Assembly: GCA_945285915.1 (NCBI GenBank)
Contig: CALYQL010000008.1
Span: forward strand, 47,305 to 111,304
Source: an uncultured Bartonella sp.
Lineage (GTDB): Bacteria; Pseudomonadota; Alphaproteobacteria; Rhizobiales; Rhizobiaceae
Reading direction: 5' to 3'
DNA length: 64,000 bases
Part shown: positions 9,474 through 18,239 of the stretch, one piece after another
Numbering within the stretch: position 1 is the stretch's first letter
Layout of the letters: each line of letters opens with the position of its first letter
Translations under genes and position numbers: made by a program
Notes under the pieces: model-generated
What the model saw: the letters and a program-made list of their open reading frames with translations, nothing else
The model's database searches: none
Told to the model about the DNA's origin: nothing

Positions 9474-10685
9474 TCAGTTTTCTAAATATTTAACTGGGTT
9501 AACCGGTGAAGAGTTCTTGCGCACTTCAAAGTGCACCCTTGGAGTTGACGCATTGCCAGACATACCGGATTTTGCGATTTCATCACCGCGGCGGACTTTT
9601 TGTCCACGCTGTACCAAAATTTTGCTGTTATGCCCGTAAACGGTCACGATATTATCTTCATGACGAATAAGAACCGTATTTCCGAATTCTTTCAGACCAT
9701 CACCGGCATAAATGACGACACCATTTTCTGCGGCTTTAACTGAAGAACCTTCTGGAACCATGATATCAATACCATCATTGGTACTGGAACCTTCCTTCTG
9801 TCCAAAGCTGGAAAGAATACGACCTTGGGCAGGCCAACGCATTTTTGAAATACCAGTTGCCTGCGGAGCAACAACGGCAACCTGTTCTGCCTGTTTCATT
9901 GTCGCATCCGAGCCTTTCGCAACAGCAGGATCAGCTGTTACCTTGGCTGGTTCTGATGTAGCAGGTTTAGTCGTTGCAACAGCATTTTGTGCCTGTTGTG
10001 CTGGTGTTGCAGGCACGGCTGGTGCAGATAGAGCCTGATTATTATTAGGTGTTGTTGTTGCAGCTGCTAATTTTGTTGGTTGTGTTGTAGATGCCGCACT
10101 GGTCTCATGCCCACCAGGAATGATCAGCGATTGTCCAACACGTATACCACCATTGGTTAATCCATTTGCTGTGCGGATTGATTCGACACTGGCACCTGTT
10201 TTGCGCGATACGCTATATAAGGTATCACCATTTTCAACCGTATAGCTGCCGTTCTTCTTGGTCGCAGAAGGTGCGGTCTGGGTTGATGGTGTTGAAGGCA
10301 TTGTCCCCAAATTCTGTGGCGGTGTGCCTTTTACCTGACCGGCAGAGGCGACTTGTGTTGGTTGAGATGATGCACCATAGGAAGAATTTACGCCAGAAGC
10401 ATTATTTGCGTGTTGTGCCGGTGAAGAACCATATGTTGTTTGTGCAGGTGGCAACTCACTACTTTGCACAGCACCGGTGGTCTTTGGTATTGTGTGATAA
10501 GTAGGCTCTTTTGCGACAGCTTGATGCTGCTGGGTTTGTGTTGCACCTGTGTAGAAGCTATCAGTAAAGCGTTGGGTTCCGGAACTACATCCAGCGACCA
10601 TGCTAGCGATGACCAACACTGCTGCCGACTGAAGATAGCGGCGTGAAGCTTTACTTACAACGTTCAAACACATGTTTCTGACCAT
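9474..10685 (-). CDS. nlpD: LysM/LytM lipoprotein of the NlpD type (amidase activator)
   Basis: A 403-residue lipoprotein: signal sequence with lipobox VAGC (Cys33), a long low-complexity linker rich in Gln, Thr, Ser and Ala, a LysM peptidoglycan-binding domain (about 147-190), a second linker, and a C-terminal LytM domain (about 283-403). The LytM domain is degenerate: the first zinc ligand His is Asn in TNDGIDI, and the final motif is RVHFEVR rather than HxHFE. E. coli NlpD has the same losses, so this protein probably activates cell-wall amidases instead of cutting peptidoglycan itself. Two starts are possible (10685, 10673). The neighbouring tat genes may export such amidases. Confidence 0.86.
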   Translation of the reverse strand: MVRNMCLNVVSKASRRYLQSAAVLVIASMVAGCSSGTQRFTDSFYTGATQTQQHQAVAKEPTYHTIPKTTGAVQSSELPPAQTTYGSSPAQHANNASGVNSSYGASSQPTQVASAGQVKGTPPQNLGTMPSTPSTQTAPSATKKNGSYTVENGDTLYSVSRKTGASVESIRTANGLTNGGIRVGQSLIIPGGHETSAASTTQPTKLAAATTTPNNNQALSAPAVPATPAQQAQNAVATTKPATSEPAKVTADPAVAKGSDATMKQAEQVAVVAPQATGISKMRWPAQGRILSSFGQKEGSSTNDGIDIMVPEGSSVKAAENGVVIYAGDGLKEFGNTVLIRHEDNIVTVYGHNSKILVQRGQKVRRGDEIAKSGMSGNASTPRVHFEVRKNSSPVNPVKYLEN

Positions 10686-10819
10686 TTACCCGATACTCAA
10701 CTAACGCTATTTAATCGTGTTAATGTTACCTGACGGTTAAAATTCTTTTTTTATGATAAGATTTTTATGAATAGTTGAAAAAGTAAAGATTATCTGGGGA
10801 AAGTCGTCATGCCAATTTA

Positions 10820-11479
10820 TTACAAGGCCGCGGCAACACCTTCTATGAAAGGTTGATAACGCACGCGAAACATATCGATGCGTTCAAAACGGCTTCCCGT
10901 TTTGCGATAGCGGACAACCATTTGTTGCCCCTCATCTGGACCAATTGCCTGAATGAGAATGCCGTTAGCGGCTAATAAATCAAGAAATTCTTGCGGCTCG
11001 TCACTGCGTGAAGGCCAAATCATAATACGGTCATAAGGCCCAGCCCCAGTAAGCACCCTGCTACCGTCCATTTGTCGCAAAATGATATTATCAATTTCCA
11101 AAGTATGGAAACGCTGCCTTGCAAGATCACATAAGGTTTTATAACGTTCAATAGTTGTGATACGACCAGCTAAACGTGCAATGATTGCTGCGGTAAAACC
11201 TGAACCAGTGCCTATTTCCAAAACCCTATGTTTTTTTTCTAAAGCGAGAGCAGACAATATATAAAGCTGCTCTTCAAGCCGCTCAATATATTCACCACAC
11301 TCAATCGGGATAACTTTGTTATCATATGCAAAATTGATATATGGCGCAGAAATAAACTGACGTCGAGAGGTCCTTTCCAAAGCAGCAAAAAGAGGCATAT
11401 CATCAAGCCCTCTGCCCCGCATTTTCAATACGAGGCTGGCAATCTCTTCACGCTCTGATAAAGGCTCTTCCGTTACCAT
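10820..11479 (-). CDS. pcm: Protein-L-isoaspartate O-methyltransferase
   Basis: This 219-residue enzyme methylates isoaspartyl residues in damaged proteins so that they can revert to aspartate. The SAM-binding motif [14 protein letters not shown] is near residues 88-101, the family pre-motif region has [11 protein letters not shown], and RYQPFIEG closes the domain. The ATG overlaps the last 7 bp of surE, the usual partner in stationary-phase maintenance. Its stop lies about 135 bp before the start of the nlpD-like gene, so the run surE-pcm-nlpD matches the order known from many proteobacteria. Confidence 0.94.
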   Translation of the reverse strand: MVTEEPLSEREEIASLVLKMRGRGLDDMPLFAALERTSRRQFISAPYINFAYDNKVIPIECGEYIERLEEQLYILSALALEKKHRVLEIGTGSGFTAAIIARLAGRITTIERYKTLCDLARQRFHTLEIDNIILRQMDGSRVLTGAGPYDRIMIWPSRSDEPQEFLDLLAANGILIQAIGPDEGQQMVVRYRKTGSRFERIDMFRVRYQPFIEGVAAAL

Positions 11480-12246
11480 TGACTAGTGTTTCCCAACGCA
11501 TCTTTAACAATTTGCTGGGTTTTATAAGCTGTCAAATCAAGCTGTAACGGTGTAACAGAAACACAGTTACTTCTCAAAGCACTGACATCTGTATCATTTT
11601 CCTCGCCTACGCGCCCACGACTGAAATGCATCCAGTAGTAAGGGAGTCCGCGCCCATCTGCACGTTCATCGATCATGATTTCATGTGCCATTTTACCTTG
11701 CGTGGTCACGCGCACATCTTTGACATCCTGCGCTGCGCAAGCAGGAAAATTAAGATTTAACAACACACCCTTGGGAACGGGTGCTTGAATAAGCTTTTTA
11801 AGAATAGCAGGCGCAAGCGTTTCAACAGTATTCCATGGAATATCGCGTCGATTATTTTCCAAAATATATTCCTGTGACAGTGCCATGGAACGAATGCCTA
11901 ACATGGTTCCTTCCATAGCACCTGCGACCGTACCTGAATATGTGACATCATCCGCCAGATTGCCACCCGAATTAACACCAGAAAGAACAAGATCTGGCGG
12001 CTCGGGCAATAGATGTTTAACCGCCATAATCACACAATCCGTTGGTGTACCATTGATAGCAAAGTGCCGGTCGTCAATTGTTCGTATCCGTAACGGGTCT
12101 GAAAGTGTAAGCGAGTGGGAAAGACCACTCTGATCCCGCTCCGGCGCAACCACCCATACGTCATCGGAAAGCGTGCGCGCTATCCGTTCAAGAACTTTTA
12201 ATCCTTCAGCATGAGTACCATCATCATTGGTCAACAGAATACGCAA
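11473..12246 (-). CDS. surE: 5'-nucleotidase SurE
   Basis: SurE removes phosphate from nucleoside monophosphates and short polyphosphates. The N-terminal [16 protein letters not shown] holds the metal-binding Asp pair, INGTPTDCV and [19 protein letters not shown] follow, as in the family. I place the start at the TTG at 12246: GAGGAG lies seven bases upstream, and SurE proteins start [10 protein letters not shown]. The longer TTG frame from 12261 would put the ribosome site inside the gene. The 257-residue length is normal. It lies 21 bp after serS and overlaps pcm. Confidence 0.95.
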   Translation of the reverse strand: MRILLTNDDGTHAEGLKVLERIARTLSDDVWVVAPERDQSGLSHSLTLSDPLRIRTIDDRHFAINGTPTDCVIMAVKHLLPEPPDLVLSGVNSGGNLADDVTYSGTVAGAMEGTMLGIRSMALSQEYILENNRRDIPWNTVETLAPAILKKLIQAPVPKGVLLNLNFPACAAQDVKDVRVTTQGKMAHEIMIDERADGRGLPYYWMHFSRGRVGEENDTDVSALRSNCVSVTPLQLDLTAYKTQQIVKDALGNTSQW

Positions 12247-12267
12247 TTTTATGCTCCTCAATGCCTA

Positions 12268-13545
12268 TTAAGGTTCGATACGTTCAATTCCACCCATGTA
12301 AGGGCGCAAAACTTCAGGAACGACGACAGAACCGTCAGCCTGTTGGTAGTTTTCCATGACAGCTATCAAACAACGCCCAACCGCAACACCTGAACCATTA
12401 AGCGTATGAACGAATCGCGGTGATTTTTCACCGTCTTTACGATAACGTGCATTCATTCTCCGCCCTTGGAAATCACCACAAACAGAACAACTTGATATCT
12501 CACGATATGTATTCTGACCTGGCAACCAAACCTCGATATCGTATGTTTTACGAGAACTGAAACCCATATCGCCAGTGCATAACGTAATTGTACGGAACGG
12601 TAATTCCAGACGTTTCAATATATCTTCCGCACATTCAGTCATACGCTCAAGTTCACCCAAGGAGCTATCCTCATCGGTAATGGATACCATTTCCACTTTC
12701 CAGAACTGGTGTTGGCGCAACATACCTCTCGTATCTCTACCGGCAGAGCCTGCTTCAGAGCGGAAACATGGCGTTAACGACGTAACGCGGATTGGAAGAT
12801 CTGAAATATCAAGGATTTCACCTGCAACAAGGTTGGTCAATGGTACTTCAGCGGTTGGAATAAGCCAACGTCCATCTGTAGTCTGAAATAAGTCTTCAGC
12901 AAATTTTGGCAATTGCGCTGTGCCATAAACTGTGTTTTCACGCACAAGAACCGGCACTGAAACTTCACGATATCCATGTTCCAATGTGTGAACATCAAGC
13001 ATGAATTGACCAAGAGCGCGCTCAAGTCGTGCCAATTGCCCAGAAAGCACTGTAAAACGCGCACCCGACAAACGGCTTGCACGATCAAAATCCATTTGAC
13101 CTAAATGTTCGCCAATATCGAAATGTTCCTTTGGCGCAAAATCAAAAACAGGCGGTTTACCTACCTTATGACGCTCAACATTATCCCGCTCGTCACGACC
13201 AACAGGTACATCATCAAGTGGAACATTCGGAATGCGTGATAAAGCATCTTCCAATGCTGCTGTTAATTCTTTTCCATGGGATTCCGCTGTTGATAGGAAC
13301 ACCTTCAAGTCAGCAACTTCATTCTTGATTTCTTCAGCGCGTTTTGCATCGCCATTGGCCATCGCCTGACCAATTTCTTTAGATGCGGAATTGCGTCTTT
13401 CTTGCGCAACTTGCACCTTAGCAACGTGATTACGCCGCTCCAGATCAAGCGCAATCAATTTTTCCGATAGTGGTTCCGCATTTCTTTTTACCAAAGCTTC
13501 ATCGAGTTTCTGCGGATTTTCACGAATCCATTTGATATCAAGCAT
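12268..13545 (-). CDS. serS: Seryl-tRNA synthetase
   Basis: A class II aminoacyl-tRNA synthetase of 425 residues. The N-terminal coiled-coil arm (about residues 25-100) binds the tRNA. Motif 2 is [18 protein letters not shown] and motif 3 is [20 protein letters not shown]. The ATG begins [11 protein letters not shown], the usual family start. It is within the nagZ-to-nlpD run, between tatC and surE, an order conserved in the Hyphomicrobiales. Confidence 0.98.
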   Translation of the reverse strand: MLDIKWIRENPQKLDEALVKRNAEPLSEKLIALDLERRNHVAKVQVAQERRNSASKEIGQAMANGDAKRAEEIKNEVADLKVFLSTAESHGKELTAALEDALSRIPNVPLDDVPVGRDERDNVERHKVGKPPVFDFAPKEHFDIGEHLGQMDFDRASRLSGARFTVLSGQLARLERALGQFMLDVHTLEHGYREVSVPVLVRENTVYGTAQLPKFAEDLFQTTDGRWLIPTAEVPLTNLVAGEILDISDLPIRVTSLTPCFRSEAGSAGRDTRGMLRQHQFWKVEMVSITDEDSSLGELERMTECAEDILKRLELPFRTITLCTGDMGFSSRKTYDIEVWLPGQNTYREISSCSVCGDFQGRRMNARYRKDGEKSPRFVHTLNGSGVAVGRCLIAVMENYQQADGSVVVPEVLRPYMGGIERIEP

Positions 13546-13605
13546 AGGATATTCCTGTATGAAAATTTTTAATCTTTAATATGTTCTTAAACTACAATAT
13601 TCCGA

Positions 13606-14403
13606 TCAGGAAGCCTTGTTCTTCTGTTTTGCCTGTTTCTTTTCAATCCAACGCGAAACAATGATCGAAACCTCATAAAGTAGGATGGTTGGAAGTGCGA
13701 CACCGAACATTGTGAAAAAATCCGATGGTGTCACAACTGCCGCAATAATCACGGCAACCAAAATAGCCCATTTTCTTTTCGAGACCAACATTTCTGACGT
13801 TAGCAAACCGGCTTTTGTCAGCAAACTCGTGATGAGTGGCAATTGGAAAATCAGCCCGAAAATGAGAATAAAGGATGTCATAAAGCTCAAATAATCAGAG
13901 ATACGAGCAATGAATTCAACTTTCAAATGAGTATCAGGCAATAATTGTTGTGAAAGACTGAACCACAACATCATTGGCGCCATAACGCCATAAACAAATG
14001 CACCACCTAATAAAAACAATACCGGTGCACTAATCAGAAACGGCAAAAAAGCTTTCCGTTCATTCTTATAAAGACCGGGTGCAATGAAACTATAAAGTTG
14101 AAATGCCAGATAGGGAAACGATAATATCACACCACCAAAGGCGGCGAGCTTCATCTTGGTCAAAAATGTTTCCCATACCTGTGTTGATTGCAACCGGATA
14201 CTTTCCGGATTACCACCTGAAATTTTCATTGCCCATTGATAAGGCCATAAAAGAAAATTCAAAATATAATCTTTGATGAAGAAGCATAATATGAACGCGA
14301 TAAAGAACGCAATCAAAGATGCGATAATGCGTTGACGAAGTTCTATAAGGTGTTCAAGTAGAGGGGCTGAACTAGCCGCCACTTCATCTTCTTCCTCTTG
14401 CAC
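13606..14403 (-). CDS. tatC: Sec-independent translocase TatC
   Basis: TatC is the receptor for twin-arginine signal peptides in the inner membrane. The 265-residue protein has six predicted membrane helices, the N-terminal LLEHLIELRQRI motif with its conserved Glu and Arg, and FLPFLISAPVLFLLGG. It starts with GTG two bases after the tatB stop; AGGAAG lies inside the end of tatB, so the two are coupled. Its C-terminus is short and lysine-rich. tatA, tatB and tatC form the usual operon. Confidence 0.96.
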   Translation of the reverse strand: MQEEEDEVAASSAPLLEHLIELRQRIIASLIAFFIAFILCFFIKDYILNFLLWPYQWAMKISGGNPESIRLQSTQVWETFLTKMKLAAFGGVILSFPYLAFQLYSFIAPGLYKNERKAFLPFLISAPVLFLLGGAFVYGVMAPMMLWFSLSQQLLPDTHLKVEFIARISDYLSFMTSFILIFGLIFQLPLITSLLTKAGLLTSEMLVSKRKWAILVAVIIAAVVTPSDFFTMFGVALPTILLYEVSIIVSRWIEKKQAKQKNKAS

Positions 14404-14405
14404 GA

Positions 14406-15119
14406 TTATTTCTTCCTATCGCTTTGTGCGGGTTTATCAGCTATCTTTTTTGTCTGAACTCTAGCCGTGGTCTTTTTCGCGACACCCGCGGTGTTTTTAG
14501 CCGACGCAGCCTTTTTAACGCTTTTTTGACCTTTATCGTCCTGAGCCGAAACCGCGCTACGCTTAACATCAGACTTCTGATTGGTTACTTTTTCTTTCAC
14601 CACAGTTTTACGACTATGTTTTTTGACTGTTGGTGTTTCTTCTGTTGTGGTTTTTACTACAACATCCTCATGTTCGTTTGATACAACACGGGTTGTTGAT
14701 TCACTTGATCCAGCTTTAGCGTCCTGCTCAAAAAGTTTGGCAGCCTCTGGGGTGATTGGTGTCACAACACTTATTGTTGTTTCGTCAACAGTGGCAACAG
14801 TCTCGGAACCATCCGGCGTTTTTTTATTCTCTATACTTGCTTTGACGTCTTTAGCCACATCACGTATTGGGTCAAAGATTTCTGTCAATTTCTTTCGAGG
14901 GTCGAGATCGGAAACATCAGTCAATGTTTTTTGCAAATCGTCAAGTTCGGCCTCATGCATTGCATCATCAAACTGTCGACGAAATTCATTGGCTGTTGCA
15001 CGCATCCGTGCCGTTGCCTTACCAAATGCTTTAAGCATTTTGGGCAAATCTTTCGGTCCGACCACGACAATCAGAACGATAAGAATGACGACAAATTCTG
15101 GTCCGTCAATTCCGAACAT
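14406..15119 (-). CDS. tatB: Sec-independent translocase TatB, long basic tail
   Basis: TatB recruits substrates to TatC. The N-terminal membrane helix MFGIDGPEFVVILIVLIVVV ends in GPKDLPK, and an amphipathic helix with FRRQFDDAMHEAELDDL follows. The 237 residues exceed the family's usual 100-180: from about residue 165 the tail is made of Lys, Ala, Thr and Val (VKKAASAKNTAGVAKKT), like histone H1. The preceding stretch (about 105-160) is acidic and Thr/Val-rich. It lies between tatA and tatC. Confidence 0.94.
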   Translation of the reverse strand: MFGIDGPEFVVILIVLIVVVGPKDLPKMLKAFGKATARMRATANEFRRQFDDAMHEAELDDLQKTLTDVSDLDPRKKLTEIFDPIRDVAKDVKASIENKKTPDGSETVATVDETTISVVTPITPEAAKLFEQDAKAGSSESTTRVVSNEHEDVVVKTTTEETPTVKKHSRKTVVKEKVTNQKSDVKRSAVSAQDDKGQKSVKKAASAKNTAGVAKKTTARVQTKKIADKPAQSDRKK

Positions 15120-15158
15120 TATTTAACCTCGGCCCTGTGCGCTTTAAAATTTTTCAAC

Positions 15159-15503
15159 TCAAGATTTTGTCTTGGTTGTTTTTTTGGCAGCAGGCTTAGC
15201 TTTTTTGGTAGTTGTTGAACTTGTAGCGGCTGTCGAACGACTGGCTGGAGTCTTGCGTGGTGTTGCACGACGTTTTACTGGCTCGGCCTGTTCTTCCGGC
15301 TGAATATCAATAGTTTTAATTTCAGGACGTTCTGCAACAGAATGTTCCTCTTCAGGCTCGTCATCTTCTTTCAAGCCTTTTTTGAAGCTTTTTATACCCT
15401 TGGCAAAATCGCCCATAAATTCAGATATTTTACCGCGACCAAAAAGAACAAGGACGATTAACAAGATCACGATGAGGTGTACTGGTGAAAAGAAATTTCC
15501 CAT
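15159..15503 (-). CDS. tatA: Sec-independent translocase TatA, extended basic tail
   Basis: TatA forms the translocation pore. The 114-residue protein starts [20 protein letters not shown] and has the [24 protein letters not shown] amphipathic helix, written here as two parts of one known motif. The usual protein is about 70-90 residues. Here about residues 78-114 add a tail of Arg, Thr, Ala and Lys ([13 protein letters not shown] and [15 protein letters not shown]) like that on TatB. It is the first tat gene, 83 bp after scpB. Confidence 0.94.
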   Translation of the reverse strand: MGNFFSPVHLIVILLIVLVLFGRGKISEFMGDFAKGIKSFKKGLKEDDEPEEEHSVAERPEIKTIDIQPEEQAEPVKRRATPRKTPASRSTAATSSTTTKKAKPAAKKTTKTKS

Positions 15504-15586
15504 TGTCTACTCTCTTAAAAACTATAACTCTCTTAAATTGTATTTATAGTCACTTTTTCTGACCTTTCAAATACAACCATGTGTTT

Positions 15587-16273
15587 TTACGTATTTTCCT
15601 CCTGATCCAGCGGAGTTAACAGGCCTAATTGTGCCAAATCGACATCATCAAGCGGTTCTTCTTCCTCTGTCAGAGAATCAGGATCTGCCGTTGGAGACGG
15701 CATACGAAAATTATTGGGTAAGCGCGACGATAAAAGACCTGCTCCTTTTAATTCTTCCATACCCGGCAAATCGCTAATATCGGGCAAGCTGAATTGGTCA
15801 AGAAAATCAACGGTGGTTCCATATGTTACAGGCTTACCCGGCGCACGTCTGCGACCACGAATTTTTACCCATCCTGCTTCCATCAATACATCAAGAGTAC
15901 CTTTAGAGGTTTCAACACCTCTAATATCCTCAAGTTCTGCACGTGTTACAGGCTGATGATAAGCAATGATCGCCAAAACTTCAAGTGCAGCGCGCGATAA
16001 ACGGCGCGGACTTTCTTTTTCATGACTAAGCAAAAATGCAAGATCAGGTGCGGTGCGAAATGCATATGCATCGCCCAATTTTACAAGATTGACACCACGT
16101 TTACTATAATCCTCGTCCAATACTTTCATAATAGCTGGAACATTACTTCCCGCAGGTAAGCGTTCTTCAAGAGCTCTTACAGTAACTGGTTCGCTTGAAG
16201 CAAAAACGATTGCTTCAGCCATACGCACCAATTGCGGTGTAATATTGAGTTCACCAGTATTTTGCTCATCCAT
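15587..16273 (-). CDS. scpB: Segregation and condensation protein ScpB
   Basis: ScpB is the winged-helix kite subunit that joins ScpA and Smc in the condensin complex. The 228 residues include SRAALEVLAIIAYHQPVTRAE and the following RGVETSKGTLDVLMEAGWV segment (second winged helix), then an acidic tail EEEEPLDDVDLAQ. The ATG overlaps the scpA stop by 8 bp. A phosphorylation-free acidic C-terminus of this kind is usual in rhizobia. Confidence 0.94.
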   Translation of the reverse strand: MDEQNTGELNITPQLVRMAEAIVFASSEPVTVRALEERLPAGSNVPAIMKVLDEDYSKRGVNLVKLGDAYAFRTAPDLAFLLSHEKESPRRLSRAALEVLAIIAYHQPVTRAELEDIRGVETSKGTLDVLMEAGWVKIRGRRRAPGKPVTYGTTVDFLDQFSLPDISDLPGMEELKGAGLLSSRLPNNFRMPSPTADPDSLTEEEEPLDDVDLAQLGLLTPLDQEENT

Positions 16274-17108
16274 CTTGTTTTACCATATTGGTTTTATGAT
16301 GCGCTCTTAAGTATATTGGTGCAAAAGGCTCTTGTTGCTTTATATCAAGTTGCCCTTCTCTTACCATTTCAAGGCTAGCTGCAAATGCACTTGCCAAGGC
16401 GGTACGTCTTTCCTCTGCCGTTGGGATATACTCATAAAGAAATGAATCGAGCACTTGCCAATTGACGTCGCGCCCCAGTAGCTTCGTTAATATTTGCCGT
16501 GCTGATTTTAATGACCAGACTGTCCGTTTACCAACTTCCACGTGACTCACAGCTTGACGCTGTCTTATGCTGGCATAGGCCATCAACATGTCATAGAGTG
16601 AAACATCATATAAATGCTTTTTCTCAACCACTACCATTTCAGGGTTCGCGCGTTTAAATATATCACGCCCTAAACGATTACGGTTGACGAGCTGGCCTGC
16701 GGCCTCTCTCATTGCTTCCAGCCTTCTTAGGCGGAATTGCAAATGCTCGGCTAGTTCTTCTCCTGTTTCGCCTTGCTCATTTTTGGCTTGCGGTACCAAT
16801 AAACGTGATTTCAAATAAGCGAGCCAAGCTGCCATGACTAGATAATCGGCAGCTAAATCCAACCTTAACAAATGAGCCTGCTTTACAAAGTCAAGATATT
16901 GCTGAACCAGCGCCACAATAGAAATATGTGCCAAATCAACTTTTTGGTTACGTGCCAACTGCAACAGCAGATCCAGTGGTCCTTCAAACCCTTGCACATC
17001 AATGACAAGCGTGGGTTCACTCACCCCATGCTCTTCCTCTGATGCCCAAATAGGATCCATGACTTTTTGGGCTTGACGGACGCTTTGTTTTTTCTGGGAT
17101 ATCGCCAA
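16266..17108 (-). CDS. scpA: Segregation and condensation protein ScpA
   Basis: ScpA is the kleisin that closes the Smc ring. The N-terminal domain is marked by FEGPLDLLLQLARNQKVDL and ISIVALVQQYLDF, then DYLVMAAWLAYLKSRLLVP; the C-terminal winged helix lies near residues 200-270. The start is uncertain: TTG at 17108 has GGA about nine bases upstream and fits the spacing from nagZ (12 bp), while ATG at 17060 has no ribosome site. Length from TTG is 280 residues. Confidence 0.93.
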   Translation of the reverse strand: MAISQKKQSVRQAQKVMDPIWASEEEHGVSEPTLVIDVQGFEGPLDLLLQLARNQKVDLAHISIVALVQQYLDFVKQAHLLRLDLAADYLVMAAWLAYLKSRLLVPQAKNEQGETGEELAEHLQFRLRRLEAMREAAGQLVNRNRLGRDIFKRANPEMVVVEKKHLYDVSLYDMLMAYASIRQRQAVSHVEVGKRTVWSLKSARQILTKLLGRDVNWQVLDSFLYEYIPTAEERRTALASAFAASLEMVREGQLDIKQQEPFAPIYLRAHHKTNMVKQDG

Positions 17109-17120
17109 AGTTATATTCCG

Positions 17121-18137
17121 TTATGCTATTGCCAAAAGCGTTCTGAATTCTTCGCGCAGAAGTTCCTCATCTGCATCGCTAGAATGTTGGATATAAGTAT
17201 GCGTGCGTTTTGCCCTTTCCAATGCTTTGCCTTGCAACCATGGTGTAGCATCAGCAATTGGCAACATTTCTTCCCTCTCGCCGTTACAATGAAGGACAAC
17301 ATCACAACCAGCAGCAAATGCCTGGTGTGTCAGCTCATCAAAACTTCCTGAAAGAGCTTTCATGGAAAGATCATCCGTCATTAAAAGGCCGTCAAATCCG
17401 ATATCTTTTCGAATGATCTCTTCGACAACCGGCTTGGATAATGTCGCTGGTTTGTGCTGATCGACACATTCATAAACAACGTGTGCGGTCATCGCTACCG
17501 GTAAATCGGACAAAGCCCTGAATGGTGCAAAATCGGTTGTTTGCAACAGCTCAAGCGGCGCATCAACCCGTGCGAGACTTTTATGGGTATCGCATAATGC
17601 GCGCCCATGTCCGGGAATATGTTTCATGACTGGTAAAACACCACCATCTCTAAGTCCATTTGCAGCAGCACGCCCCATAATGGTTACTGTCTCTGGATCA
17701 TTGGCATAAGCACGGCTACCGATAACATTATCAGCCCCCTCAATCGGAACATCGAGCAGAGGCAAACAATCCGCATTAATTCCCAGCCGTTTTAAATCGA
17801 ACGCATGGAGACGTGACATAAGCCAAGCGGCACGCTTGCCTTTTTCATTGTCCTTTTTATAAATTGCACCCAATGTCGCTGCTGGTGGATAATCCGGAGC
17901 TAGAGGAGCGCGCAAACGCTGAACGCGTCCACCTTCCTGATCGATAAATATAAAAACATCATCGCGTCCACAGGCTTGCCTAATTGATGCCGTAAGATTT
18001 CTAACCTCTTCCGCGGTACCTATGTTTCTTGCAAAGAGGATAAAGGCCCATGGCTGATGTTCGGCAATAAACTTTTTTTCTTCCGGTTGTAAAACCAGAC
18101 CTGATACGCCAACAATCATAGCTTTCATGTGCGACAT
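17121..18137 (-). CDS. nagZ: Beta-N-acetylhexosaminidase NagZ
   Basis: NagZ is a cytoplasmic glycoside hydrolase (family GH3) that removes N-acetylglucosamine from anhydro-muropeptides during peptidoglycan recycling. It has IDQEGGRVQRL (about 66-76), the signature KHIPGHG (172-178) followed by DTH with the catalytic His185, and LMTDDLSM (252-259) with the nucleophile Asp. ATG at 18137 is preferred over the TTG one codon before because GAGGA lies eight bases upstream. The 338-residue length is normal. A SPOR-domain gene, which I expect upstream in relatives, is not here. Confidence 0.95.
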   Translation of the reverse strand: MSHMKAMIVGVSGLVLQPEEKKFIAEHQPWAFILFARNIGTAEEVRNLTASIRQACGRDDVFIFIDQEGGRVQRLRAPLAPDYPPAATLGAIYKKDNEKGKRAAWLMSRLHAFDLKRLGINADCLPLLDVPIEGADNVIGSRAYANDPETVTIMGRAAANGLRDGGVLPVMKHIPGHGRALCDTHKSLARVDAPLELLQTTDFAPFRALSDLPVAMTAHVVYECVDQHKPATLSKPVVEEIIRKDIGFDGLLMTDDLSMKALSGSFDELTHQAFAAGCDVVLHCNGEREEMLPIADATPWLQGKALERAKRTHTYIQHSSDADEELLREEFRTLLAIA

Positions 18138-18239
18138 CAATGGTTTCCTCGTTTATCGTTTATTCAGTAAGCCAACTATGTTATAAGTCGGCTCGCGCAA
18201 TAATGTGCGCTTTTATACTGTTTTAATCAGTTTTGTGCG

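Noticed and set aside
14581..15126. 181-codon frame opposite tatB
   Set aside because: It lies wholly antisense to tatB; low-complexity Ser/Thr/Val content is what the antisense of a Lys/Ala/Thr-rich gene gives.
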